NCBI RefSeq assembly: GCF_900112795.1
Contig: NZ_FONA01000001.1
Coordinates: 62,001-126,000, forward strand
DNA length: 64,000 nt
DNA from: Thermophagus xiamenensis
GTDB lineage: Bacteria; Bacteroidota; Bacteroidia; Bacteroidales; Marinilabiliaceae
Direction: 5' to 3'
In this document: piece by piece, positions 45,404 through 54,951 of the stretch
How the letters are laid out: every line of letters starts with the position of its first letter
How positions within the stretch are numbered: the stretch's first letter is position 1
The notes under the pieces: model-generated
Databases searched by the model: none
Told to the model about the DNA's origin: nothing
The model's input: only the letters and a program-made list of their open reading frames with translations
Translations under genes and position numbers: made by a program

Positions 45404-46186
45404 CTAAGCTCCGAGTCTGGTCCCGCTATCCGGAATAGTTAAACCTTCAATATTGGTAATAACCACCTCATTAACTCCCATTGACAAAGCATTAAATCCA
45501 TTTTCCAGCTTAGGAATCATCCCTTCGGCAATAATACCTTCCCGACAATACATTTGAAACAACTGCTGATTAAGGAAAGGGATTACAGAGCTGTCATCGT
45601 CAGGTTGAATTAACACTCCCGGTTTTTCAAAACAATAAACCAAACGGACCGAATAATTGTTGGCCAGTCCTCCGGCCAAATTAGAAGCAATAGTATCTGC
45701 ATTGGTATTTAGCATTTGTCCTTTACCATCATGTGTTAAAGGAGCCACAACGGGCACAATTCCCCTGGCAATTAAAGATGCAAGCAGTTCAACATTTACT
45801 TCATCCACATCTCCAACAAAACCATAGTCTACATCCTTAACAATACGCTTATGTGCTCTAACAAGGTTTAAATCGGCACCGGTAAGACCTAGCGAATTAA
45901 TGCCCTTAGCCTGAAGGGCTGCCACCACTTTTTTATTTACCAGCCCTCCGTACACCATAGTAACCACCTCAAGCATATGTGAATCGGTGATACGCCTACC
46001 ATCCACCATTTTAGTTTCTATCCCTAAACGTTTAGCCAGTTGCGTAGCAGACCTTCCACCGCCATGCACCAAAAGCTTTGGGTTGGGAAGCACACAAAAA
46101 TCATCCAGGAAATTTTTCAGGGCCTCATCAGATTCAAGTATTTTTCCTCCTACTTTAACGATTGTTAATTGAGCATTCATTTGCAA
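45404..46186 (-). CDS. argB: N-acylglutamate kinase (acetyl- or succinylglutamate)
   Basis: The 260-residue amino-acid kinase has VKVGGKILE at the N-terminus, LVHGGGRSATQLAKRLG near residue 38, and the nucleotide-side segments LNTNADTIASNLAGGLA and GMIPKLENGFNAL. It phosphorylates the gamma-carboxyl of N-acylglutamate. Because the neighbouring carbamoyltransferase carries the succinyl-specific proline, this kinase probably uses N-succinylglutamate, as inferred for Bacteroides. An ATG two codons in is an alternative start. It is 22 bases after argF' and 65 before the deacylase gene. Confidence 0.9.
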   Translation of the reverse strand: MQMNAQLTIVKVGGKILESDEALKNFLDDFCVLPNPKLLVHGGGRSATQLAKRLGIETKMVDGRRITDSHMLEVVTMVYGGLVNKKVVAALQAKGINSLGLTGADLNLVRAHKRIVKDVDYGFVGDVDEVNVELLASLIARGIVPVVAPLTHDGKGQMLNTNADTIASNLAGGLANNYSVRLVYCFEKPGVLIQPDDDSSVIPFLNQQLFQMYCREGIIAEGMIPKLENGFNALSMGVNEVVITNIEGLTIPDSGTRLGA

Positions 46187-46208
46187 AAGAATTTGACAGA
46201 TTGTAGAA

Positions 46209-47162
46209 TCAGAGAGCTTCTAACATACGTTTCAGAACAGTTTGTGCCGACACCACCCTGTTAGCGGCCTCTTCAACAACGATAGAGTTGGGGCTATCAA
46301 GGACACCATCAGTTACAATCATATTTCTACGCACCGGCAAGCAGTGCATAAATTTGGCATTATTGGTAACAGCCATTTTTCTTTCATCTACCGTCCAGCT
46401 CCTATCGGTGGTAAGCACTTTACCATAATCTTTAAAACTGGCCCAATTTTTAGCATAGATAAAATCGGCCCCTTCAAAGGCTTTAAGCTGGTCGTACTCA
46501 ACTTTAACTCCATCCATAAATTCAGGAGCCAGTTCATACCCTTGGGGATGAGTAACGGTGAGCTCAACATTAGCCACTTTCATCCACTCCACAAATGAAT
46601 TGGGTACGGCCTGAGGAAGGGCTCGGGGATGTGGTGCCCATGTAAGAACCACCTTAGGGCGTTCCACTTTTTTATGTTCTTCAATAGTTATAAGGTCAGC
46701 AAAAGCTTGCAGTGGATGACGCGTTGCTGATTCCATACTTATCACAGGACGTCCGGAATATTCAATAAACTGGTTCAACAATTTTTCACTATAATCGTCC
46801 TCTTTATTTTCAAACTTAGCAAATGAACGAACCCCAATAATATCGCAATATTGACCAATAACCGGCACCGCTTCTCTAATATGTTCGGGTTTATCACCAT
46901 CCATCACCACCCCAAATTCAGTTTCCAATTTCCAGCTTTCCTTATTGATGTCAAGCACAATTACATTCATTCCCAGGTTGAGGGCAGCTTTTTGAGTACT
47001 CAACCGGGTACGCAGGCTGGAATTGAAAAAGATCAGAACCGCCGTTTTGTTTTTCCCAAGATGTTGAAAAGCGTTAGGATTGTTCTTTATTTCTGCAGCC
47101 TCTTTCAAGGCCTTATTGATATCTCCCAAATCGGAAGGCGTCAAAAATCTCTTCATATTCAA
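46209..47162 (-). CDS. argF': N-succinyl-L-ornithine carbamoyltransferase
   Basis: The 317-residue transcarbamylase has the carbamoyl-phosphate loop FFNSSLRTRLSTQKAAL, HPLQAFADL and HCLPVRRN. It carbamoylates an N-acylated ornithine. In the characterised Bacteroides fragilis enzyme Pro90 in the sequence DGDKPEH sets preference for the succinyl group, where acetylornithine enzymes have Glu. The same DGDKPEH is present here, with the Pro at residue 92. The close resemblance in length and motifs supports the succinyl assignment. It lies between proA and argB with short gaps. Confidence 0.92.
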   Translation of the reverse strand: MNMKRFLTPSDLGDINKALKEAAEIKNNPNAFQHLGKNKTAVLIFFNSSLRTRLSTQKAALNLGMNVIVLDINKESWKLETEFGVVMDGDKPEHIREAVPVIGQYCDIIGVRSFAKFENKEDDYSEKLLNQFIEYSGRPVISMESATRHPLQAFADLITIEEHKKVERPKVVLTWAPHPRALPQAVPNSFVEWMKVANVELTVTHPQGYELAPEFMDGVKVEYDQLKAFEGADFIYAKNWASFKDYGKVLTTDRSWTVDERKMAVTNNAKFMHCLPVRRNMIVTDGVLDSPNSIVVEEAANRVVSAQTVLKRMLEAL

Positions 47163-47202
47163 TTTATTTCTATAAAACTGTAAAAAAATACTTCAGTGAG
47201 AA

Positions 47203-48450
47203 TTATGGGCGAATAGCCCCATCACTCTCCACGATCCATTTATAGCTAGTAAGTTCTTTTAACCCCATAGGGCCTCTGGCATGAAGTTTTTGCGTACTAA
47301 TACCGATTTCTGCACCCAATCCAAATTGTGCGCCGTCGGTAAATGCGGTAGAAGTATTGGCATAAACAGCTGCTGCATCAACCTCATTTAAAAATCTATC
47401 AATAACATTTTTATCTTCAGCAATTATAGCCTCACTATGCTTAGAGCTATAATGATTGATATGAGTCAATGCCTCGTCCAAATCCTTAACTGTTTTAATA
47501 GCCATGCGTAAAGACAAAAACTCAGTTCCGAAAGATTCAGTATTGGCTTTTTGCAACAATTCGGAAGGGTAATGCCCTTTCAGGCGTTCCAAAGCAGGCT
47601 CATCCGCTTCAATTACTACTTTTTTCATAGCCATCGCAGCCATCAATTCAGGTAAATCGTCTAATCGATCCCGGTGGACAATTAAACAGTCAAGAGCATT
47701 ACAAACGGCCGGTCGTCTGGTTTTTGCATTAAACACAATGGCTTTACCCTTATGAAGGTCCCCGGAAGCATCGAAATAAGTATGGACAATTCCGGCACCT
47801 GTTTCAATGACAGGAATTTTGGCACCTTGGCGAACAGTAGCGATAAGTCCCTGAGACCCCCTGGGAATCAATATATCCACCAACCCCTCGGCATGCATAA
47901 GTTCGCGGGCAGCCTCTCTGTCGGGTGGCAACAGTTGTACCACATCACATGAGACAGCATGAGCGGCTAAACACTCTCTGATGATACCAACAGCCGCCTG
48001 GTTTGAATTCCATGCATCTTGTCCACCTTTAAGCACCGAGACATTACCCGATTTAAAACAGAGAGAAAAAACATCAAAGGTAACATTAGGCCGGGCTTCA
48101 TAAATGACACCAACAACACCAATCGGAACACTTACTTTTTTAAGACGGAGCCCGGAAGGCATTGACCGCTCTTCCAATATTTCACCTACAGGGGACTTCA
48201 TATCGGCCACCGAACGCATATCGGCAGCAATATTTTCAATTCTCTCAGGTGTCAGTTTAAGCCTGTCATATCTGGGGTCGGATTCATCCATGCGTTCCAA
48301 ATCTTTCTTATTGGCACTTAAAATCAATGCGCTTCGTGCCACCATTTCATCAGCCAAATCCAGCAAAACCCTTTTAATAAGATCATTGCTCAGCCTTACC
48401 ATTGTTTTGGTAGCTTCGGCTGCCTTTTTAAATTGCTCCAGATTGGTCAT
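47203..48450 (-). CDS. proA: Glutamate-5-semialdehyde dehydrogenase
   Basis: The 415-residue protein reduces gamma-glutamyl phosphate to glutamate semialdehyde with NADPH, the second step of proline synthesis. It has [34 protein letters not shown], and the catalytic Cys in [13 protein letters not shown], all typical of ProA. It directly follows proB (37 bases), which makes its substrate; the two proteins act together because the phosphate is unstable. It lies inside the arginine cluster. Confidence 0.95.
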   Translation of the reverse strand: MTNLEQFKKAAEATKTMVRLSNDLIKRVLLDLADEMVARSALILSANKKDLERMDESDPRYDRLKLTPERIENIAADMRSVADMKSPVGEILEERSMPSGLRLKKVSVPIGVVGVIYEARPNVTFDVFSLCFKSGNVSVLKGGQDAWNSNQAAVGIIRECLAAHAVSCDVVQLLPPDREAARELMHAEGLVDILIPRGSQGLIATVRQGAKIPVIETGAGIVHTYFDASGDLHKGKAIVFNAKTRRPAVCNALDCLIVHRDRLDDLPELMAAMAMKKVVIEADEPALERLKGHYPSELLQKANTESFGTEFLSLRMAIKTVKDLDEALTHINHYSSKHSEAIIAEDKNVIDRFLNEVDAAAVYANTSTAFTDGAQFGLGAEIGISTQKLHARGPMGLKELTSYKWIVESDGAIRP

Positions 48451-48487
48451 TTTAAATACTTTAATAACAGTTAAACAACTGATTTAT

Positions 48488-49597
48488 TCAAAGCTTATAA
48501 ACATTGGGATAAATAAACAAATAATCGTAATGAACCAATGGTTTGTATTTCTCATCCGTCAAATGTTTCATAGCCACAGCACGATCATATTGGGCCCTTC
48601 CAATGCCAATAAGTTGTCCTTCTTCATCTTTGATACGCAGCAGGTCGCCCTTTTTAAAATCATCTTTAAACGCTACCACTCCAACTAACAAAAGACTTCG
48701 GGCTTTGGGCCCAGTAAGAGCATCTCTGGCCCCTCGATTAATCACCACTTCGGCCTTGGCGAATCCGTCGGCATAAGCCATCCACTTTTTAATAGCTGGT
48801 CTTCTGCCGTTAGGAATAAACCATGTATGAGGTACATCTTTTGTCTGCTCAACCAAATCAATAATAATATTGTCGCGCATACCGTTGGCAATAAAAACAG
48901 CGATTCCGGATGCAGCAGTTTTTTGAGCTACACGGCATTTAGTTAGCATTCCACCTCTTCCAAAATCGCTTTTAGTATGCAAAATGAAATCTTTAGGGTC
49001 GTCTCTACCTTCTTTTATTTCAGGGATCAATTCAGCACCTTCTTGTCCGGGGACACCGCTATAAATTCCGTCAACATTGGTCAAAATAAATAAGGCATCG
49101 GTATCCATCATAGATGCCACTAACCCGGCCAATTCATCATTATCGGTAAACATCAATGCCGTAACCGAGACAGCATCATTTTCATTCACAACAGGAATAA
49201 TATTATTATCGAGGAGTACTGAAAAGCAATTTTTCATATTTAAGTAATGCTCCCGAGAACTAAAATCCTGTTTTGTAACCAATACCTGGGCACAGGTAAT
49301 ATTTTGTTTTTCGAAGAAACTGGAATAAATATTGACCAGTTTTACCTGTCCTACCGCCGACAGCAATTGTCTTTGCGACACGGGCTCTTTGGCAGCGGCA
49401 TCTTTTACTATTTTTCGGCCGGCAGCAATAGCACCGGAAGAAACCAAAACAACACGAATACCCTGCTTATGTAACCAACCTATCTGACGGGTCAAATGTT
49501 CTATTCGGCAAATATCCAATGACCCATCATCTTTTGTTAGCACATTGGAACCGACCTTTATGGTTATCGATCTAATATTCAACTTTCTGTTTTTCAC
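48488..49597 (-). CDS. proB: Glutamate 5-kinase with PUA domain
   Basis: The 369-residue protein phosphorylates glutamate as the first step of proline synthesis. The amino-acid kinase domain (about 1-260) has ITIKVGSNVLT, VLVSSGAIAAGRK, VNENDAVS, FTDNDELAGLVASM and GRGGMLTKCRVA. A C-terminal PUA domain (about 280-369) follows, with AKAEVVINRGARDAL and GDLLRIKDEEG. Proline feedback sites lie in the kinase domain in characterised members. Its start overlaps the proC stop by four bases (ATGA). Confidence 0.95.
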   Translation of the reverse strand: MKNRKLNIRSITIKVGSNVLTKDDGSLDICRIEHLTRQIGWLHKQGIRVVLVSSGAIAAGRKIVKDAAAKEPVSQRQLLSAVGQVKLVNIYSSFFEKQNITCAQVLVTKQDFSSREHYLNMKNCFSVLLDNNIIPVVNENDAVSVTALMFTDNDELAGLVASMMDTDALFILTNVDGIYSGVPGQEGAELIPEIKEGRDDPKDFILHTKSDFGRGGMLTKCRVAQKTAASGIAVFIANGMRDNIIIDLVEQTKDVPHTWFIPNGRRPAIKKWMAYADGFAKAEVVINRGARDALTGPKARSLLLVGVVAFKDDFKKGDLLRIKDEEGQLIGIGRAQYDRAVAMKHLTDEKYKPLVHYDYLFIYPNVYKL

Positions 49598-50400
49598 TTT
49601 TTCCTGGATCCGTTTTCTATTTTCTCAAAAGAGGTAACCAACCCTTTTATCAAGGCAGAACTAAATCCTTGATGTTCCATTTCATTGAGTCCTGAAATGG
49701 TAATTCCTCTTGGGGTAGTCACTTTATCGATCTCTGCCTCAGGGTGTGATTGACCCCTGATGATAAGTTCAGAAGCCCCTTTTACAGTCTGTGCTGCAAT
49801 CTTCAAAGCCAAATCAGAACCAAAACCAATTTCAACCCCTCCCTGAGTGGCTGCACGAATAAACCTCAAAGCGTAAGCTATTCCACAAGCTGCAAGAACT
49901 GTAGCCGCCGACATTAATTCTTCAGGAATAAATTGAACGACACCAACCGTCTCGAATAATTCACGAATGGTTTGATCTTGCTCGGCCGTGGCATTAAATG
50001 AAGAGATACAGGTCATAGACTCTCCAATTGAAATTGCCGTATTGGGCATAACTCTGAAAATAGCTTTTTGCCCGGGACACATTTCGGCAATAGTTTTGGA
50101 ATCGACACCGGCAGCCAATGATATCAATATTGCATCGGGCCGGATGGCTGAAGAAATTTCAGTTAATATATCTTTTAATTGAAAAGGTTTTACAGCAAGA
50201 ATAACCAAATCAGCATTGTGAACGGCTTCAGCATTGTTTTTGATAACTTTAATGCCATTGGCTTCAAGGTGCTTAATAAGATGAACTCTTCGTCTGGTAA
50301 CAACCAATTCTCCGCGATAGGGTTCACGGGCATTAACCAAACCTTTGGCAATAGCAGTACCCAGATTTCCGCCACCTATAATTGCAATTTTATTAATCAT
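49594..50400 (-). CDS. proC: Pyrroline-5-carboxylate reductase
   Basis: The 268-residue NADPH enzyme makes proline from pyrroline-5-carboxylate. The N-terminal Rossmann motif is IAIIGGGNLGTAIAKGL; LAVKPFQ, VMPNTAISIGESM and TPRGITISGLNEME are the family blocks. It overlaps proB by four bases and the upstream NUMOD4/HNH gene by eight, so translation is coupled along argD-HNH-proC-proB. The presence of all three pro genes in the arginine cluster makes this a glutamate-family amino-acid locus. Confidence 0.95.
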   Translation of the reverse strand: MINKIAIIGGGNLGTAIAKGLVNAREPYRGELVVTRRRVHLIKHLEANGIKVIKNNAEAVHNADLVILAVKPFQLKDILTEISSAIRPDAILISLAAGVDSKTIAEMCPGQKAIFRVMPNTAISIGESMTCISSFNATAEQDQTIRELFETVGVVQFIPEELMSAATVLAACGIAYALRFIRAATQGGVEIGFGSDLALKIAAQTVKGASELIIRGQSHPEAEIDKVTTPRGITISGLNEMEHQGFSSALIKGLVTSFEKIENGSRKK

Positions 50401-51004
50401 CTATATTAGTTTTTTCATCGTTGATTTGAATATTGTCAACTTTAATGTGCCCCCAGTTTTCACCTCTTTTAATGCGATGTAATTGGATTTCACTGATTCC
50501 AAATTGTCGAGCAATAATTTTTAATTTAGTTTTTCGATTCGGATCGGTAATTCGTTTTTTCAGTAACATTACCTGTGTATCGGTTAATTTACTTCCCTCT
50601 CCTCTACGTCGGGTCTTAAGTTTTTTCCGGCCATCGACCACATTTGGATTTTTTTGTTGGTGCTCAAACATCTCTGTTTTATTAGCCCACGCCAAATTTT
50701 CCACGTAATTATTGCACTTATTATAATCCAAATGGATAACATACTTCTGGTTTTCCTCTTTCTTTTCAAGAAATTGCTCTGCAACCAATTTATGAATATA
50801 AAAAGTACGAGATCGGCCAAAAGGCCTTAGAGGCAGCGTCTTATAACCTTTTATAACCCCTCCCTTTACTAAGACGGCATCACTCATGTCATCAGCACAA
50901 AAGCTAACGACCCTCCCGTAATTGGAAATAGCATAACGTTTTCTTAAAGCACCTTTTTCAAAGGGGATCTCCTTCCATTGTTCATTCCAGTATGAATTAA
51001 TCAT
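50393..51004 (-). CDS. NUMOD4/HNH-motif protein with C-terminal helix-turn-helix
   Basis: The 203-residue protein begins with a NUMOD4-like region (NEQWKEIPFE, YAISNYGRVVSF). It continues with an HNH_3-like motif, KYVIHLDYNKCNNYVENLAW near residues 88-107, and ends with a segment that resembles a helix-turn-helix (LKIIARQFGISEIQLHRIKR). Such proteins are usually homing endonucleases or phage genes. This one sits in an amino-acid operon, 11 bases after argD and overlapping proC by eight. The HNH histidine and Asn are present, so DNA cutting is possible; a regulatory role is the alternative. Nothing shows it to be recently mobile. Confidence 0.8.
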   Translation of the reverse strand: MINSYWNEQWKEIPFEKGALRKRYAISNYGRVVSFCADDMSDAVLVKGGVIKGYKTLPLRPFGRSRTFYIHKLVAEQFLEKKEENQKYVIHLDYNKCNNYVENLAWANKTEMFEHQQKNPNVVDGRKKLKTRRRGEGSKLTDTQVMLLKKRITDPNRKTKLKIIARQFGISEIQLHRIKRGENWGHIKVDNIQINDEKTNIDD

Positions 51005-51015
51005 AATTTTGGGGT

Positions 51016-52143
51016 TTAAGGAGCCAAAAGACTCTTGAGAGCCTGCAGAAAGATCATGGCCTCATCAATGGTCAACCTCAACGGTGGCAAAAGCCGGATG
51101 ATGTTGGAAGAAGAAACACCGGTAAAAATATGCTTTTCTTTTAAAAGCTTTTCCCGCAAAGGTTTTACAGGTGATTCAAACTCTAATCCAATCATCAGTC
51201 CACGCCCTCTTACCGCTTTAATTCCATTAATTTTTCTTAACTCAGACAAGAGAAAATTCCCGGTAGCAGCAGCATTGGCAATTAGGGATTCGGCATCAAT
51301 GACTTCCAGCACTGCCAAAGCAGCAGCACATGCCAGGTAATTACCGCCGAAAGTAGATCCTAACATTCCGTACCAGGGTTTAATGTCAGGATGAATTAAA
51401 ACGCCACCAATGGGGAAGCCATTGGCCATTCCTTTGGCTGTGGTTACTATATCTGGTTGTATATTAGCTTCCTGAAAGGCAAAAAAGCGACCGCTTCGGC
51501 CATAACCCGATTGTATTTCATCCAGAATAAGTTTGCAATCATACTTTCTGCAAAGTCTTTGGAGATCCTGTAAAAAAACATCTTCCGGAATATTAATTCC
51601 TCCAATACCCTGAATCCCTTCAATGATTACCGCACACACATCCCCTTTTTCCAATTCACGCTTAACAGCTTCTGTATCATTAAGCGGAAGAAACGTTACA
51701 TCATGGTCATTATTCAATGCAGAACGTATAGTCTCATTATCGGTCACTCCCACGGCTGCTGAAGTACGTCCGTGAAATGCCTTCGAAAATGCCACTACAC
51801 GTTTTTTCCCAGTAACAAAAGAGGCTACCTTTAAGGCATTTTCGTTTGCTTCGGCGCCACTATTGCAAAGAAATAGATTATACTGCTCCAACCCCGACAA
51901 TTCTCCCAACTTTTGGGCAAGTTCTTGCTGTAACGGATTAACTACCGAATTGGAATAAAAACCTATATTATCCAGTTGTTCTTTTATCCGTCGGATGTAA
52001 TGGGGATGTGAATGACCAATTGAAATAACTGCATGCCCACCATATAGATCCAAATACCTAACCCCATTCTTATCAGTAATATAGCAACCATTCGCCGAAA
52101 CCGGGACAACATCCATTAACGGATAAACATCGAACAACTTCAT
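51016..52143 (-). CDS. argD: N-acylornithine aminotransferase
   Basis: The 375-residue PLP enzyme of aminotransferase class III converts N-acylglutamate semialdehyde to N-acylornithine with glutamate as donor. It has NSGAEANENALKVA, AFHGRTSAAVG, the cofactor Asp in LILDEIQSGYGRSG, the PLP Lys in TTAKGMANGFPIG, and the GLMIGLEF region. The acyl group is probably succinyl here. The NUMOD4/HNH gene follows 11 bases later. A strong hairpin lies in the gap before it, toward argC. Confidence 0.94.
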   Translation of the reverse strand: MKLFDVYPLMDVVPVSANGCYITDKNGVRYLDLYGGHAVISIGHSHPHYIRRIKEQLDNIGFYSNSVVNPLQQELAQKLGELSGLEQYNLFLCNSGAEANENALKVASFVTGKKRVVAFSKAFHGRTSAAVGVTDNETIRSALNNDHDVTFLPLNDTEAVKRELEKGDVCAVIIEGIQGIGGINIPEDVFLQDLQRLCRKYDCKLILDEIQSGYGRSGRFFAFQEANIQPDIVTTAKGMANGFPIGGVLIHPDIKPWYGMLGSTFGGNYLACAAALAVLEVIDAESLIANAAATGNFLLSELRKINGIKAVRGRGLMIGLEFESPVKPLREKLLKEKHIFTGVSSSNIIRLLPPLRLTIDEAMIFLQALKSLLAP

Positions 52144-52299
52144 ATCAATTTTTTTTTAATTCCTAACAAATTATAATCAACATATTTATCCTCTCAATCC
52201 AAGCCCACTATCCATAATATTTAGAAATCATCAAATTTTGGGTACCTCAAAGCAATTCCAATCATATGGTTGGCCAGGAAAATGTTGGGTGGTTCGGAG

Positions 52300-52332
52300 T
52301 TGTCGCTGTCCTTTTCCTAAAGACAGCGACAA
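52300..52332. repeat. 11-bp perfect inverted repeat between argC and argD
   Basis: TTGTCGCTGTC (52300-52310) and GACAGCGACAA (52322-52332) pair exactly around an 11-base loop, with weaker outer pairing (GGTT with AACC). No T-run follows on either strand. In the argC-argD transcript it could stabilise or process the RNA. The rest of the 262-base gap is AT-rich. Confidence 0.6.
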
Positions 52333-52405
52333 AACAACCGGAAGAAATGTGGGAATAAAAAATGAACACCTAAATTTAAACCGTAAAAAACAACCCTTTT
52401 CTATC

Positions 52406-53374
52406 TCAAAAAGCCACTGGCTTCAGATTCAGCCCTTCCGGTTCTTCCAAACCAAACATTAAATTCATATTTTGAACAGCCTGACCAGATGCTCCCTTCG
52501 TAAGATTATCGATAACACTTACAATATGAAGTTTACCACCATATTTTTTAATATGCAACAAACATTTATTGGTATTAACTACTTGTTTCACATCCACAGG
52601 CCTGCGCGATATGGTAACAAAGGGATGTGTGGCATAAAATTTATCAAACAATTCAACAGCCTCACTTTCTTGCAATTGACAATCCATATAAACAGAAGCC
52701 AGAATCCCTCTCGAAAAATTACCTCTCATCGGCACAAAGTTGAAAGGTTTATCAAATTCGGGCATCAAATCGGTCATGGTTTCTACTATTTCATTCAAAT
52801 GCTGATGTCCAAAAGCTTTGTAAACCGACACATTACCATTTCGCCAACTAAAATGGGTGGTAGGTGATGGCGCTTGACCTGCTCCGGTAGATCCCGTTAT
52901 GGCATGAACATGAATTTCATTAAGCAGATGGCTAACCGCCAGGGGCAACAAAGCCAGCTGAATAGCTGTGGCAAAACAGCCAGGATTGGCCAGATAGCGA
53001 CACCCTCTAATTTTAGGTTTATTATATTCCGGCAAACCATAAACAAAGTCATTATTCACTCTATTCAACCTAAAATCATTACTTAAATCAATAACTTTCA
53101 AATTTGCAGGCAACTGATGACTGTTCATAAAAGTTTCCGATTTCCCGTGCCCCATACAAAGGAAAATAACATCAACCCGACCGAAATCCATTTGATTAGT
53201 AAATTTCAAGTCACATTCCCCAACCAAATCGGTATGAACTTCGGAAACCTCATTTCCGGCATTGCTGGAGCTATGTACCCACTCTATTCGAGCTATAGGA
53301 TGTCTCAACAAGATACGTATCAGTTCGCCGGCGGTATATCCTGCCCCTCCAATTATACCTACTTTAATCATCAT
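52406..53374 (-). CDS. argC: N-acyl-gamma-glutamyl-phosphate reductase
   Basis: The 322-residue NADPH enzyme reduces N-acylglutamyl phosphate to the semialdehyde. The N-terminal nucleotide motif is VGIIGGAGYTAGELIRIL; the catalytic Cys is in YLANPGCFATAIQLAL; VHAITGSTGAGQAP and the C-terminal GASGQAVQNMNLM are typical. It lies 56 bases after argG on the same strand. The acyl group is probably succinyl in this organism. Confidence 0.94.
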   Translation of the reverse strand: MMIKVGIIGGAGYTAGELIRILLRHPIARIEWVHSSSNAGNEVSEVHTDLVGECDLKFTNQMDFGRVDVIFLCMGHGKSETFMNSHQLPANLKVIDLSNDFRLNRVNNDFVYGLPEYNKPKIRGCRYLANPGCFATAIQLALLPLAVSHLLNEIHVHAITGSTGAGQAPSPTTHFSWRNGNVSVYKAFGHQHLNEIVETMTDLMPEFDKPFNFVPMRGNFSRGILASVYMDCQLQESEAVELFDKFYATHPFVTISRRPVDVKQVVNTNKCLLHIKKYGGKLHIVSVIDNLTKGASGQAVQNMNLMFGLEEPEGLNLKPVAF

Positions 53375-53430
53375 TAAACCTTAAAAATTCGTTTTATAAA
53401 AACACCATCAGTTAAACATTATGCCAGAAA

Positions 53431-54648
53431 TTATCCATTGTTATTACCAGTTTCCACATCAAAACCGTTTACCTTATTAAAAACCTTAAGGTAATTACTC
53501 ATTAACTTGGTAAAACCTTTAACATCATTGCCATCCCACTCTTTATTCATTTCACCGTAATCGCCAAAACCACTATTCATCAGGTCATGTTGAGAACGGA
53601 TACCAACAGTTTCGAATCGATAAGGATGAAGTTTAAGAATAACGTCACCTGAAACATTTGCCTGTGAATGTTCCAGGAAAACTTCAATATCCCTCATAAC
53701 AGGTTCAAGATACTGTGCTTCGTGCAAGAGCATCCCATACCAGTTGGCCAGTTGTTCTTTCCAGTACATTTGCCATTTGGTCAACGTATGTTTTTCCAGC
53801 AAATGGTGGGCTTTAATAATCATCAGAGGGGCGGCAGCTTCAAAACCTACACGACCTTTAATTCCAATAATAGTATCCCCCACATGAATATCTCTCCCAA
53901 TGGCATAATCGGCACCAATGGCCTCTACCTTTCTAATGGCATCAACAGGATTTGGGAATACCTGTCCGTTAACAGCCTTAAGTTCACCTTTTTCAAAGGT
54001 AAGGACAAGTTCTTCGGAACCCTCTTTTTTTAGTTGTTTAGGATAGGCCTCTTCAGGTAATGCCTGGTCGGTAGTAAGAGTTTCCTTTCCACCTATGCTG
54101 GTACCCCATAACCCCTGATTAATGGAATAAGCTAACTTAGTCCAATCTTTTTGAATACCTCTTTTTTTGAGGTATTCAATTTCTTCCTCGCGAGATAATG
54201 TAAGGTCGCGAATCGGAGTTAATATCTCAATTTCAGGCGCCAAAATCTGAAATGTTAAATCAAACCGTATCTGGTCGTTACCGGCACCGGTACTCCCATG
54301 CGCAATATACTGAGCACCAATTTTTCTGGCATAATCAACAATGGCCATAGCCTGAAATATCCGCTCAGAAGAAACCGACAACGGATAGGTATTATTTTTA
54401 AGCACATTCCCATATATCATGTAGCGAATACAGTTACGATAATATAAATTCGTTACGTCGAGGGTCACATGTTCGGTAACGCCCAGTTGTTTGGCACCAT
54501 TTTCAATTTCCTTAAGCTCATCTTCACCAAAACCTCCGGTATTGGCTATAGCTGAATAGACGTCAAGTCCCTTCTCTTCTTTTAGGTATTTGACACAAAA
54601 TGATGTATCTAATCCACCACTAAAGGCTAGTACTACTTTTTTATTCAT
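53431..54648 (-). CDS. argG: Argininosuccinate synthase
   Basis: The 405-residue ATP enzyme joins citrulline and aspartate. It has the PP-loop VVLAFSGGLDTSFCVKYL, the GSTGAGNDQIRFDL block, and a C-terminal tail typical of the bacterial type. Its start codon directly abuts the right end of a dispersed-repeat copy, so its untranslated leader is made of repeat sequence. It is the third gene from argR in the cluster. Confidence 0.95.
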   Translation of the reverse strand: MNKKVVLAFSGGLDTSFCVKYLKEEKGLDVYSAIANTGGFGEDELKEIENGAKQLGVTEHVTLDVTNLYYRNCIRYMIYGNVLKNNTYPLSVSSERIFQAMAIVDYARKIGAQYIAHGSTGAGNDQIRFDLTFQILAPEIEILTPIRDLTLSREEEIEYLKKRGIQKDWTKLAYSINQGLWGTSIGGKETLTTDQALPEEAYPKQLKKEGSEELVLTFEKGELKAVNGQVFPNPVDAIRKVEAIGADYAIGRDIHVGDTIIGIKGRVGFEAAAPLMIIKAHHLLEKHTLTKWQMYWKEQLANWYGMLLHEAQYLEPVMRDIEVFLEHSQANVSGDVILKLHPYRFETVGIRSQHDLMNSGFGDYGEMNKEWDGNDVKGFTKLMSNYLKVFNKVNGFDVETGNNNG

Positions 54649-54951
54649 CCGTATAATATTTACTTAAATCATTGGTCGGATGGAACTCGCATGACATAGA
54701 GTTTTATACATTCTCGTTTGTGAAAATCTCTCATCGTCATGATCGTTTCATCCGTATAAATTTTACATACTTCATTGATATATTGCTTCTTGAAAGTAGT
54801 CATTAGTGGTTAGTCGATAGTCATTAGTTATTGAACACTAACCACTTGTTGACTAATGACTAATCACTTCTTCTGCCTTCTGCCTGTGCACTTCTGCCTA
54901 ATAAATTGTGAGCAACCAACTTGGTTATTCTCGTTTCATCGGTATAAAAAA
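54649..54951 (-). repeat. Tandem dispersed repeats between the GNAT gene and argG
   Basis: Read on the minus strand: a truncated right end (about 54951-54940), then a long-form copy of 188 bp (54939-54752) with AGGCAGAAGTGCACAGGCAG and the full TTAGTCATTAGT hairpin module, then a short-form copy of 103 bp (54751-54649). Each full copy starts ATGAAACGA or a close variant. The short copy ends TATTATACGG directly against the argG ATG. The GNAT stop codon lies in the truncated end. Confidence 0.85.
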
